Assembly: GCA_020630195.1 (NCBI GenBank)
Contig: JAHDBV010000045.1
Location: forward strand, 1 to 36,527
DNA length: 36,527 nucleotides
From: Acidimicrobiales bacterium
GTDB lineage: Bacteria; Actinomycetota; Acidimicrobiia; Acidimicrobiales; SZUA-35
Reading direction: 5' to 3'
The position numbers and the translations under genes were made by a program. Below the pieces are notes generated by a model. The model saw nothing but the letters and a program-made list of their open reading frames with translations, was not told the origin of the DNA and ran no database searches. Positions 1-7,684 of this stretch are shown in pieces. How positions within the stretch are numbered: the stretch's first letter is position 1; the number at the start of each line of letters is the position of its first letter.

Positions 1-1
1 G

Positions 2-1015
2 ACCGACTTCATCTTCATGGTGCGGGAGACCTCGCACATGTTCATCACCGGCCCCGACGTGGTGAAGACGGTGACCGGTGAAGAGGTGACCCTCGAAGAG
101 CTCGGTGGTGCCGGCTCGCACTCGTCGAAGTCGGGTGTGGCCACCCACGTCTCGCCCGACGAGGAGTCGGTGCTCGACGAGGTGAAGTACCTGCTGTCGT
201 TCCTCCCCTCGAACAACCTCGAGGAGGGCCCCGCGATCGAGCCCGACGACGACCCGGAGCGTCTGTGCCCCGAGCTCGCCGACATGCTGCCCGAGTCGCC
301 GAACATGCCCTACGACATGAAGGCCGTGATCGCCTCGGTGGTCGATGACGGCGAGTTCATGGAGTACCACGCCGCCTGGGCGCAGTCGATCGTGTGCGGC
401 TTCGCCCGGCTCGACGGCAAGCCCGTCGGGGTGGTCGGCAACCAGCCGATGTTCTTCGCCGGTGTGCTCGACATCGAGTCGTCGTCGAAGGCCGCCCGCT
501 TCGTGCGGACCTGCGACGCCTTCAACCTGCCGCTCGTCACCTTCGTCGACGTGCCCGGGTTCCTGCCCGGCGTCGACCAGGAGTACGGCGGCATCATCCG
601 CCACGGCGCCAAGCTGCTCTACGCCTACTGCGAGGCCACCGTGCCCCGCATCCAGGTCATCACCCGCAAGGCCTACGGCGGTGCGTACGTGGTGATGGAC
701 TCGAAGTCGATCGGCTCGGACCTGTCCTACGCCTGGCCCTCGGCCGAGCTCGCCGTGATGGGTCCCGAAGGCGCCACCGACATCGTCTACCGCCGTGAGA
801 TCCAGGCCGCCGCCGACCCGGTCGCCCGCCGCACCGAACTCATCGAGGAGTACAAGGAGCGGTTCGCCAACCCGTGGATCGCCGCCGAGCGCGGCTACGT
901 CGACGACGTGATCGACCCCGCCGAGACCCGCCGCAAGCTCATCGCCGGGTTCGACATGCTCCGCTCCAAGCAGGAGGACCTGCCGAAGCGCAAGCACGGG
1001 AACGTGCCGCTGTGA
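2..1015 (+). CDS. pccB: Acyl-CoA (propionyl-CoA) carboxylase beta chain, 5' truncated
   Basis: Carboxyltransferase subunit of a biotin-dependent acyl-CoA carboxylase; it transfers CO2 from biotin to propionyl-CoA or acetyl-CoA in the cytoplasm. The open frame already runs at the window edge, and the 337 visible residues are the C-terminal two thirds of a protein usually about 510-540 aa long. Visible family signatures include the segment MFITGPDVVKTVTGEEV, the second crotonase-like fold with FVDVPGFLPG, the glycine-rich RKAYGGAYVVM turn and the WP.AE.AVMGPEGA block that ends the active site. The stop overlaps the GTG start of the epsilon subunit, so the two are probably translated together. 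Substrate preference (propionyl versus acetyl) is inferred from overall resemblance and from the nearby ethylmalonyl-CoA mutase; it cannot be proven from this fragment. Confidence 0.93.
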   Translation, partial: TDFIFMVRETSHMFITGPDVVKTVTGEEVTLEELGGAGSHSSKSGVATHVSPDEESVLDEVKYLLSFLPSNNLEEGPAIEPDDDPERLCPELADMLPESPNMPYDMKAVIASVVDDGEFMEYHAAWAQSIVCGFARLDGKPVGVVGNQPMFFAGVLDIESSSKAARFVRTCDAFNLPLVTFVDVPGFLPGVDQEYGGIIRHGAKLLYAYCEATVPRIQVITRKAYGGAYVVMDSKSIGSDLSYAWPSAELAVMGPEGATDIVYRREIQAAADPVARRTELIEEYKERFANPWIAAERGYVDDVIDPAETRRKLIAGFDMLRSKQEDLPKRKHGNVPL

Positions 1016-1203
1016 GCGCCTACGACATCACCCCGGCGCCGACCGACGAGGAGGCCGCGGCCATCGCGGCCGCGCTCGTCGTGGCCTGGCCCCGCACCGC
1101 GGCCGAGCCCGAGACGGCCGCCCGGCCACCGGCCTGGCGGTTCGCCGGACGCTGGTGGGGTGGCCCGGTGGCGGTCGAACGGTCTCGTCCCTGGCGTCGA
1201 TGA
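1012..1203 (+). CDS. Acyl-CoA carboxylase epsilon subunit
   Basis: A 63-residue protein starting at a GTG inside the stop of the carboxylase beta gene (GTGA overlap). It has the layout of actinobacterial acyl-CoA carboxylase epsilon subunits: an acidic, alanine-rich helix (residues about 8-24, PTDEEAAAIAAALVVAW), a variable linker, and an Arg/Trp-rich tail ending SRPWRR. In this family the epsilon peptide stabilises or stimulates the alpha-beta holoenzyme and has no catalytic role of its own. Immediate coupling to the beta chain is the strongest support; the sequence is short and poorly conserved, so the name rests on context plus composition. It is translationally coupled in turn to the following lipoprotein gene. 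Confidence 0.72.
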   Translation: MSAYDITPAPTDEEAAAIAAALVVAWPRTAAEPETAARPPAWRFAGRWWGGPVAVERSRPWRR

Positions 1204-1562
1204 TCCGCCGTCGTCGGCTGGTTCCCGTCGCCGGGATCGCCGTGGCGCTGTTGGCCTCCTCGTGTGCCACACAGGAGGAGATCCGCATCGAGTCGCTCGA
1301 CGCAGGCGAGTTCCGGTTGACCGTGACGGTCGGCCCGCACGCCGTCTGTGACGGCGAGGCGATCCTCCAGGCCCGCGAGGCCGACGGTGCGCTCGAACTG
1401 CGGGCCCGACGTGCGGTGAAGAGCTGCGACGACGCCGGCGTCTTCACCGACTTCGAGCTCGACTTCTCCGCACCCGTGCCGGGCCGGACCGTGAAGATCA
1501 CCCAGCCCGAGGGTGTGACCCACTGTCCCGAGGCCGAGACGCTCACCGTCATCTGCGAGTGA
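1200..1562 (+). CDS. Small secreted lipoprotein of unknown function
   Basis: A 120-residue protein. I start it at the ATG that overlaps the epsilon-subunit stop (ATGA), because the residues before this ATG do not fit a signal peptide and the ones after it do: MIRRRRLVPV, a hydrophobic core GIAVALLASS, then Cys at about residue 20 as a likely lipidation site. The mature part is about 100 residues with two further internal cysteine pairs (for example VCDGEA, SCDDAG, HCPEAE, VICE), suggesting a small disulphide-bonded beta-rich domain. I do not recognise the family. Its place at the end of a carboxylase operon, by a four-base overlap, is unexpected for an exported protein. Confidence 0.75.
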   Translation: MIRRRRLVPVAGIAVALLASSCATQEEIRIESLDAGEFRLTVTVGPHAVCDGEAILQAREADGALELRARRAVKSCDDAGVFTDFELDFSAPVPGRTVKITQPEGVTHCPEAETLTVICE

Positions 1563-1586
1563 CCCCGGCCGGCGTCGCCGCCCCGA

Positions 1587-2330
1587 TCAGTCGGGCCGGC
1601 GCCAGACCGAGACGTGGCGTTCGCTGTCGGCATCGAAGGGGGCGCCACTCCAGTCGGCCCAGCGGTGCTCGAGCTCCATCCCGGCGATGCGGGCCATGAG
1701 GTCGTATTCGGCAGGCCACGCGTAGCGGTGGGTGGACGCGAAGGTGCGCGCTCGTTCGCCGTCGACCCAGGTGTGGTGGGACGTCAGCGTCTGGTTCACG
1801 AAGTCGTACTCGTCGATCCCGGTGTGGTTGCCCGTGGCGTCGAACACCGCATGGCGTTCGCCCGGCATGACCCGGCGGATCTGGGGGATGTGGACCTCGA
1901 TCACGAACCGCCCGCCGGGACCGAGGTGGTCAGCGGCGTTCTGGAAGCAACGGACCTGGGCGTCCTGCGTGAGCAGGTTCGTGACGGTGTTGAAGACCAG
2001 GTAGACGAGCCCGAACTCACCGTCGATCCGGGTCGAGGCCATGTCACCGAGCACGACCGGCAGCTCGGCTCCTCCGGGTTTGGCCCGCAGTTCGGCGAGC
2101 ATGCCGGGTGAGTACTCGATTCCGTGGATCTCGGCGCCGGTCGCGGCGAACGGCAAGCCGATCCGTCCCGTCCCGATCGCGAACTCGAGGATCGGTCGGT
2201 CGTCGGCCAGCCGCTCGAGACAGGCGACGGTCTCGTCGACTTCCACCGTGCGACCGTGTCCGTCGAGTGCAGCGTCGTAGTGCGGTGCACCCTCGTCCCA
2301 GGTCGCCACGGGTTGCAGATGGTCGGTCAT
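1587..2330 (-). CDS. Class I SAM-dependent methyltransferase
   Basis: A 247-residue protein with a Rossmann-type methyltransferase core. Motif I is ILEFAIGTGRIGLPFA (about residues 47-62), followed by the acidic end of strand 2 (IHGIEYSPGML) that would bind the SAM ribose, a motif II-like VYLVFNTVTNLL and the LGPGGRFVIEVH strand. The substrate is unknown; the C-terminal part (HHTWVDGERARTF, HRYAWPAEYDLM) resembles small uncharacterised methyltransferases with a beta-meander lid. The start is the ATG that overlaps the stop of the upstream phosphotransferase gene (ATGA), so the pair is co-translated. It converges on the lipoprotein gene, with only 24 bp between the two stops. Confidence 0.85.
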   Translation of the reverse strand: MTDHLQPVATWDEGAPHYDAALDGHGRTVEVDETVACLERLADDRPILEFAIGTGRIGLPFAATGAEIHGIEYSPGMLAELRAKPGGAELPVVLGDMASTRIDGEFGLVYLVFNTVTNLLTQDAQVRCFQNAADHLGPGGRFVIEVHIPQIRRVMPGERHAVFDATGNHTGIDEYDFVNQTLTSHHTWVDGERARTFASTHRYAWPAEYDLMARIAGMELEHRWADWSGAPFDADSERHVSVWRRPD

Positions 2331-3220
2331 CGCTCCTCCAACAGGGTTCGCCGGCACCACTCGTCGACCTCGGGTTCCTCGTCGCCGACCCAGCTCCAGT
2401 AGCCGGCCAGCCAGCGGTTCATGACCGGCAGCGCCTCGAGGAGCCCCCGTTCGTCGAGCCAGGTGTCCATCACCGGATGGTCGGTGGGGTCGACGGCACC
2501 CCGGAGCGTGTCGATCCGGAGGTAGGTCGCCGCGGCCAACACGTCGAGTCGGCGGTCGACGATGGCGGTCGTGGGACCGAAGTCGATCACGGCGGTGATG
2601 TCGGTGCCGCGGGCCAACACGTTGGGGGCGGCGCCATCGAGATGGCAGAGGCCGACGGGACCATCGGTCGGCAGGCCCTCGACGAGCCACTCGGGGTCGA
2701 CGGCGGCGAAGTCCGACGACGCCCGGGCGAGGCTCTGGGCGACCCGTTCGACCAGCCAGGTGCGGGTGTCGGGGGCGTGATGCACGAACGGCCCGATCAC
2801 GTCGCCGACGACGCCGGCACCGGCCGGATGGGCGTCGAGGACGTCGGGCAACACCTCGAACGCATCGAGGAACGCCGCGAGCAGGCGGTGGCGGTCGGCC
2901 ACCTCGGAGCCGGCCAGGACGACGTCGAGCGGGTCGCCCGGCAGCCGGGTCTCGATGGCCACGTGCCGGTCGCCGATGGTCAGGATCTCCAGGGGTTCGG
3001 GCAGGGCGTAGGCCACGGCCGAACGGTCGAACGGCTCGAGCAGGGCGGCCCGTTCGTGGAGGCCCGAGACGGGGGAGCCGGCGTGGACGATCCGCAGGAC
3101 GCGGTCGTCGCCGAGGGGGTGGACGATCGCTTCACCGCCGGCACCCAGCGGAGGGTCGGTCACACCGAAGTGGGCGAGCACGGCGTCGAGTCCGGGGTCG
3201 TCGTGCGTGGTCACGACCAT
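2327..3220 (-). CDS. Aminoglycoside/choline-kinase-fold phosphotransferase
   Basis: A 297-residue protein of the APH kinase-like fold. The catalytic loop is visible as CHLDGAAPNVL (HxDxxxxN pattern) and the metal-binding segment as AVIDFG, in the right order and spacing. The N-lobe holds a short glycine-rich strand and an IVHAGSPV strand; the C-lobe is helical. The substrate is unknown; such proteins phosphorylate small hydroxylated or amino compounds, and antibiotic resistance should not be assumed. I chose the ATG at 3220, with weak AAGG upstream; a GTG 12 nt further upstream (3232) is also possible. The gene is coupled to the following methyltransferase by a four-base overlap. Confidence 0.82.
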   Translation of the reverse strand: MVVTTHDDPGLDAVLAHFGVTDPPLGAGGEAIVHPLGDDRVLRIVHAGSPVSGLHERAALLEPFDRSAVAYALPEPLEILTIGDRHVAIETRLPGDPLDVVLAGSEVADRHRLLAAFLDAFEVLPDVLDAHPAGAGVVGDVIGPFVHHAPDTRTWLVERVAQSLARASSDFAAVDPEWLVEGLPTDGPVGLCHLDGAAPNVLARGTDITAVIDFGPTTAIVDRRLDVLAAATYLRIDTLRGAVDPTDHPVMDTWLDERGLLEALPVMNRWLAGYWSWVGDEEPEVDEWCRRTLLEER

Positions 3221-3304
3221 GCAGCCTTGCACCCCACGAGCCTGCGCTCGCCGGAATTGCGGATCGGAGGCGACGGCGGTGGTCGCCCGGACCGGGGACG
3301 GCGA

Positions 3305-4069
3305 TCAGTCGCCGACGACGGAGGCGACCTCGATGCGGTCCTGACGCCACTCACGGGCGGAGGACAGCGCCTGGTCGGCGGCCGTCATGATCTCCTCGGA
3401 GGAGAAGGCGTGGGCCGGGTAGCAGGCGATGCCGGCCCACATGGTGGTGCCGGTCGACTGCTCGGTCATGGCCCGACGGATGCGCTCGACGGTCCAGATG
3501 GCACCGTTCTCGGGCGTGTCCTCGAGGAGCAGGGCGAAGTAGCCGTTGCGCAGGCGGCAGGCCGTGTCGGCCTCGCGCAGGGTCTCGGTGATCGAGGTGG
3601 CGACGATGTGGGCGTCGGCATCCTCGATCTCGTCGCCGGGCAGGCCCGTCACGACCTCGAGCAGCACGACGGCGACGGGGCGCAGGTGACGGCGGGCGGC
3701 GGCGAGGCGGCTGTCGAGCGCCACCTGGAAGAAGCCCTCGGAGAACAGCCCGGTCTGGGCATCGGTGAGGGTGTCGTCACCGGCGTCGATCTCGGCGACC
3801 TCGTACTCGAGCTCCGCCTCACGGCGCAGCTGCTCACGGGCCTCGGCCGCTTCGGAGCGGACCGAGCGGAGTTCACCTTCGACGAGCTTCTGGAGCGCCG
3901 ACTGTTCGTCGAGGCGCTGGGCGAGACGCACACCGGCGACTCCGGCGGCGAGGGCGAGCACACCGGCCACGGCGCCGAAGATCCGCTCGTCCATCAGCGC
4001 AGCCAGAAGTCCGGCGGCGAGACCGAGGACACCGGTCAACAAGCCGGGCAGGGCAGCGCGTCCACTCAT
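3305..4069 (-). CDS. Membrane protein with degenerate GGDEF domain
   Basis: A 254-residue protein with two N-terminal membrane helices (about residues 6-27 and 31-50), a charged coiled-coil stretch (about 52-90) and a C-terminal domain that follows the diguanylate cyclase pattern: TDAQTGLFSEGFF where DxLTGLxNRxxF is expected, a central strand VAVVLLEV, and CRLRNGYFALLLE where R.GGDEFaiLL is expected. The signature GGDEF is RNGYF (174-178) and the metal-binding acidic residue of the first strand is also absent, so cyclic-di-GMP synthesis is unlikely. It may bind a ligand or partner, or simply relay a signal. The start is the ATG with GGAG nine bases upstream. It lies 58 bp downstream of the ethylmalonyl-CoA mutase gene on the same strand. 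Confidence 0.8.
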   Translation of the reverse strand: MSGRAALPGLLTGVLGLAAGLLAALMDERIFGAVAGVLALAAGVAGVRLAQRLDEQSALQKLVEGELRSVRSEAAEAREQLRREAELEYEVAEIDAGDDTLTDAQTGLFSEGFFQVALDSRLAAARRHLRPVAVVLLEVVTGLPGDEIEDADAHIVATSITETLREADTACRLRNGYFALLLEDTPENGAIWTVERIRRAMTEQSTGTTMWAGIACYPAHAFSSEEIMTAADQALSSAREWRQDRIEVASVVGD

Positions 4070-4127
4070 CGAAGCTCCATCGGCAGGCGGGTCCCGAACC
4101 TGAACCGTTCGGGTGGGATCCCCCAAG

Positions 4128-6080
4128 CTATTCGGCGGCGGTGGCCAACTCGGCGATCTCGGCGATGATCGTGCCGATGTCGAAGTCCTTCGGCGTGTAG
4201 ACCGCGGCGGCACCCGCATCCATCAGGATCGAACGGTCCTGTTCGGGGATGATCCCGCCCACCACCACGGGTGCGTCGACGCCGTGATCGCGCAGACGGC
4301 GGATGGTGTCGGGCACGAGCTCGAGGTGCGACCCGGACAGGATCGAGATGCCGACGGCGTCGACGTCCTCGTCCCGGGCGGCGGCCGCGATCTCGGCCGG
4401 GGTCAGCCGGATGCCCTGGTAGATGACCTCCATACCGGCATCCCGGGCGGCGACCGCGATCTGCTCGGCACCGTTCGAGTGGCCGTCGAGGCCCGGCTTG
4501 GCCACGAGCAGACGGGGCGGGCCCTCCGGCCGTGACGCCATCTCCCCGGCGATCACCCGCAGGGCATCGCTGCCGCCCCCGGCACCGGCGGCCGCAGCCA
4601 CACCCGTCGGGGCCCGGTACTCACCGAACACCCCTCGCAGCGTCTCCGACCACTCACCGGTGGTGCCACCGGCCTCGGCCAGGGCGATCGTGGGCGGCAT
4701 GATGTTCGCACCGGATTCGGCGGCCTCGGCGAGGGCGGCCCGGGCCGCATCGACCGCGGCGTTGTCCCGTGCGGCCCGCCAGGCCCGGATGGCCTCGATG
4801 GCCTCGTCCTGGACGGACGGGTCGACCGTGAGGATCGCGTCGGCCCCGGCGAGGGGCGACTCCGCGGTCTCGACGAAGTCGTTCACGCCCACGATGGTCT
4901 GCTCACCCCGCTCGATGCGGCGCATGCGTTCGGTGTGGGAGCGCACGAGACGCCCCTTGAGTTCGTCGACCGCCTCGAAGGCGCCGCCGAGTTCGAGCAC
5001 CTCGTCGAGCTCGGCCGTGGCCGAGTCCATGAGGTCGCCGGTCAGGCGCTCCATCACGTGGGAGCCCTCGAAGATGTCGTCGTACTCGAGCAGATCGGTC
5101 TCGTGTGCCAGCACCTGCTGGATCCGTAGCGACCACTGCTGATCCCACGGACGAGGCAGCCCGAGCGCCTCGTTCCAGGCCGGCAGCTGGAGCGACCGGG
5201 CCCGGGCGTCGGCCGAGAGGGTGACCCCGAGTGCCTCCAGCACGATGCGCTGCACGTTGTTCTCCGGCTGGGCCTCGGTGAGGCCGAGCGAGTTCACCTG
5301 CACGCCGTAGCGGAAGCGGCGGGCCTTCGGGTCGGTGATGCCATAGCGCTCGAGGCAGATCCGGTCCCACAACTTCGTGAAGGCCCGCATCTTCGCGGTC
5401 TCCTCGACGAAGCGGATGCCGGCGTTGACGAAGAACGACACCGAACCGACCACGTGGGTGAAGCGGTCGTCGTCGACCTGCCCCGACGCCTTCACCGCGT
5501 CGAGCACGCCGATCGCGGTGGCCAGTGCGTACGCGATCTCCTGGGTGGGCGTCGCGCCCGCCTCCTGGAGGTGGTACGAGCACACGTTCATCGGGTTCCA
5601 CTTCGGCACGTGCTCCGAGCAGAAGGCGAACATGTCGACGATCAGGCGGCGGCTCGGCTCGGGGCCGAAGATGTAGGTGCCGCGGCTCAGGTACTCCTTG
5701 ACGATGTCGTTCTGGGTGGTGCCCCGCAGCACCGCCGAGTCGACGCCCTGACTGCGGGCGTTGGCGATGTGCAGGCCGAGCAGCCACGCCGCCGGGGCGT
5801 TGATCGTCATCGACGTGTTCATCTCGCCCACGGGGATGCCGTCGAGCAGCGTCGCCATGTCGCCGAGGTGGGAGACGGGCACGCCGACCTTGCCGACCTC
5901 ACCGACCGCGAGCGGGTGATCCGGGTCGTAGCCGGTCTGGGTGGGCAGGTCGAAGGCGATCGACAGACCGGTCTGCCCCTTCGCGAGGTTGGTCCGGTAG
6001 AGCTCGTTGGAGGCCTTGGCGGTCGAGTGGCCCGAGTAGGTCCGCATCATCCATGGCCGGCGCTTCGTTGCGTTCGTCAT
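4128..6080 (-). CDS. meaA: Ethylmalonyl-CoA mutase (MeaA type), B12-dependent
   Basis: A 650-residue adenosylcobalamin-dependent acyl-CoA mutase. The N-terminal TIM barrel opens with PWMMRTYSGHSTA, KGQTGLSIAFDLPTQTGYDPDHP and NTSMTINAPAAWLL, and continues with GTTQNDIVKEY and PKWNPMNVCSYHLQEAGATP. The C-terminal B12 domain has LDGHSNGAEQ (DGH at about 532-534, His being the axial cobalt ligand), SILSGSH and VVVGG. The sequence tracks the MeaA/Ecm branch, which converts ethylmalonyl-CoA to methylsuccinyl-CoA in the ethylmalonyl-CoA pathway, more closely than methylmalonyl- or isobutyryl-CoA mutases; that assignment rests on recalled resemblance. The start ATG overlaps the aat stop (ATGA) and has GGAG upstream. 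The operon with 3-hydroxybutyryl-CoA dehydrogenase fits the pathway; crotonyl-CoA carboxylase/reductase is not in the window. Confidence 0.92.
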   Translation of the reverse strand: MTNATKRRPWMMRTYSGHSTAKASNELYRTNLAKGQTGLSIAFDLPTQTGYDPDHPLAVGEVGKVGVPVSHLGDMATLLDGIPVGEMNTSMTINAPAAWLLGLHIANARSQGVDSAVLRGTTQNDIVKEYLSRGTYIFGPEPSRRLIVDMFAFCSEHVPKWNPMNVCSYHLQEAGATPTQEIAYALATAIGVLDAVKASGQVDDDRFTHVVGSVSFFVNAGIRFVEETAKMRAFTKLWDRICLERYGITDPKARRFRYGVQVNSLGLTEAQPENNVQRIVLEALGVTLSADARARSLQLPAWNEALGLPRPWDQQWSLRIQQVLAHETDLLEYDDIFEGSHVMERLTGDLMDSATAELDEVLELGGAFEAVDELKGRLVRSHTERMRRIERGEQTIVGVNDFVETAESPLAGADAILTVDPSVQDEAIEAIRAWRAARDNAAVDAARAALAEAAESGANIMPPTIALAEAGGTTGEWSETLRGVFGEYRAPTGVAAAAGAGGGSDALRVIAGEMASRPEGPPRLLVAKPGLDGHSNGAEQIAVAARDAGMEVIYQGIRLTPAEIAAAARDEDVDAVGISILSGSHLELVPDTIRRLRDHGVDAPVVVGGIIPEQDRSILMDAGAAAVYTPKDFDIGTIIAEIAELATAAE

Positions 6081-6814
6081 GAGAGGTCTCCATCGGTCGG
6101 GGAAGGTGGGTCGGGAGGGGGGTCGGCGGGTTCGCGGAACCCCGGTGGGTCGAGCGGTGCAGCCCGTACCAGTCGTTCGAGGTAGTCGTTCCGGGGGATG
6201 GCCCGGGCGCCGAGGCTGGACAGATGGTCGGTGCACCACTGCACATCGAGCAAACGCCGCTCGGTCGAACCGGCGGAGCGCAGGATCTCCACGAGGGCGA
6301 CGAGGGCGACCTTCGAGGCGTCGGTGGCGTGGTGGAACATCGACTCACCGGCGAACAGGCCCCCGACGGCCACGCCGTAGAGGCCGCCCACGAGGGCGTC
6401 GTCGTCCCACACCTCCACCGAGTGGGCGACATCGAGCCGGTGCAGTTCGGTGTAGGCGTCCCGGATCCGTCGATCGATCCAGGCCCCGGAGCGTCGCGGG
6501 TCGGCACATCGGTGCATCACCTGCTCGAAGCACCGGTCGACCGTCACGGCGTAGCGCCGGCACGATCGTCGGAGTGAGCGTGACGGGGCGAAGTCGACGA
6601 TGTCGATGACGCCCCGGGGATCGGGGTGCCACCAGCCGATCGAGCGCCGGTCGAGGGGCATGGGGAAGTAGCCCGTCCGGTACGCCTCCACCAGCGTCGC
6701 CGGCTCGAGATCGGCCCCGGCGGCGACGAAGTCCTCCCCGTCCGCCAGGTCCGACGGGTCGGGGAAGCGCCAGGCCGACGGGCCGAACGGCGTCTCAGTA
6801 CTCGTAGAACCCAC
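6077..6814 (-). CDS. aat: Leucyl/phenylalanyl-tRNA--protein transferase
   Basis: A 245-residue enzyme of the N-end rule pathway: it transfers Leu or Phe from aminoacyl-tRNA to N-terminal Arg or Lys of proteins, marking them for ClpS/ClpAP-type degradation. Family hallmarks are the N-terminal FPDPSDLADGEDFVAAGADL, AYRTGYFPMP and WWHPDPRGVI, and the central VGGLYGVAVGGLFAGESMFH, then VQWCTDHLSSLGARAIPR. The only sensible start is a GTG at 6814, which makes the gene overlap the upstream dehydrogenase by 20 bp; its stop overlaps meaA by four. Its position between two acyl-CoA enzymes is odd functionally but clearly one transcription unit by spacing. Confidence 0.9.
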   Translation of the reverse strand: MGSTSTETPFGPSAWRFPDPSDLADGEDFVAAGADLEPATLVEAYRTGYFPMPLDRRSIGWWHPDPRGVIDIVDFAPSRSLRRSCRRYAVTVDRCFEQVMHRCADPRRSGAWIDRRIRDAYTELHRLDVAHSVEVWDDDALVGGLYGVAVGGLFAGESMFHHATDASKVALVALVEILRSAGSTERRLLDVQWCTDHLSSLGARAIPRNDYLERLVRAAPLDPPGFREPADPPPDPPSPTDGDLS

Positions 6815-7637
6815 GTCCCGACTTCCGGCCGAGATGCCCGGCCGACACCATCCGGCGCAGCCGCGGCGCCGGAGAGAAGTTCGGGTCGGCGAACTCGCCG
6901 TGGAGGGCGTCGAGGATGGCGACGGAGGTGTCGAGGCCCACGAGGTCGAGCAGGGCGAGCGGCCCCATCGGGAAGTTGCAGCCACCCTGCATCGCCACGT
7001 CGATGTCCTCGGCCGAGGCCGTGCCCCGCTCGAGGAGCTTCACCGCGTTGTTGAGGTAGGGGAACAGGAGGGCGTTCACGATGAAGCCGGCCCGGTCGGT
7101 GACCTCGACGGTGGTCTTGCCGCAGGCGGCGGCGAACGCCGTGGCCGTCTCGATCGTGGCGGGCGAGGCCGTGCGCGGGGCGATGATCTCGACGAGCGAC
7201 ATCATCGGTGCCGGGTTGAAGAAGTGGATGCCGCACACCTGCTCGGGGCGGCCGCTGGCGATCGCCATCTCGACCACGGGCAACGTCGAGGTGTTGGTGG
7301 CGAGGATGGCGTCGGGGGCGATCTCGCCGAGCTCGGCGAAGAGCGCCTTCTTCACGTCGAGGTCCTCGACGACGGACTCGATGATCAGGTCGCACTCGGC
7401 GAGGCCGCCGAGTTCGACACAGCAGGTGAGCCGCCCGAGGGCCTCGGCCTGCTCGTCCTCGGTCATCCGACCCTTCGACACCTGCTTCGCGAACGAGCGC
7501 TGGACCGCCGCGAGGGATGCCTCGGCGCTCTCGGCGCTGCGGGAGCGGAGCACGGTGGAGAATCCGGCACGGGCGGTGACTTCTGCGAGTCCCGAGCCCA
7601 TGATGCCGGAGCCGATGATGCCGACGGTCTGCGTCAT
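6795..7637 (-). CDS. hbd: 3-hydroxybutyryl-CoA dehydrogenase
   Basis: A 280-residue NAD(P)-dependent 3-hydroxyacyl-CoA dehydrogenase that interconverts 3-hydroxybutyryl-CoA and acetoacetyl-CoA. The N-terminal Rossmann fold has GIIGSGIMGSGLAEV (GxGxxG); the catalytic part has ATNTSTLPV, then GIHFFNPAPMMSLVEII with the active-site His; the C-terminal helical domain has RAGFIVNALLFPYLNNAV and GCNFPMGPLALLDLVGLD. Length and order match the single-domain Hbd/PaaH/FadB2 type rather than the large fused FadB/FadJ. It begins the minus-strand run hbd-aat-meaA. A TACGCT hexamer 8 nt before the ATG suggests a leaderless mRNA. Confidence 0.93.
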   Translation of the reverse strand: MTQTVGIIGSGIMGSGLAEVTARAGFSTVLRSRSAESAEASLAAVQRSFAKQVSKGRMTEDEQAEALGRLTCCVELGGLAECDLIIESVVEDLDVKKALFAELGEIAPDAILATNTSTLPVVEMAIASGRPEQVCGIHFFNPAPMMSLVEIIAPRTASPATIETATAFAAACGKTTVEVTDRAGFIVNALLFPYLNNAVKLLERGTASAEDIDVAMQGGCNFPMGPLALLDLVGLDTSVAILDALHGEFADPNFSPAPRLRRMVSAGHLGRKSGRGFYEY

Positions 7638-7645
7638 GGCGGCGC

Positions 7646-7651
7646 AGCGTA
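7646..7651 (-). promoter_or_regulatory. hbd: Putative -10 element (TACGCT) of hbd
   Basis: TACGCT on the minus strand ends 8 nt before the hbd ATG, with no Shine-Dalgarno between. This fits an actinobacterial TANNNT -10 driving a leaderless transcript. Confidence 0.5.
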
Positions 7652-7684
7652 CGAGAGTGAGCACGTGCGAGTAAAAAGCAGCAC

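Noticed and set aside
2108-4168. A 686-codon open frame on the plus strand
   Set aside because: It lies antisense to the methyltransferase, phosphotransferase and GGDEF-like genes; its product is Gly/Arg/His-rich with no recognisable domain, as expected from GC-rich antisense frames.
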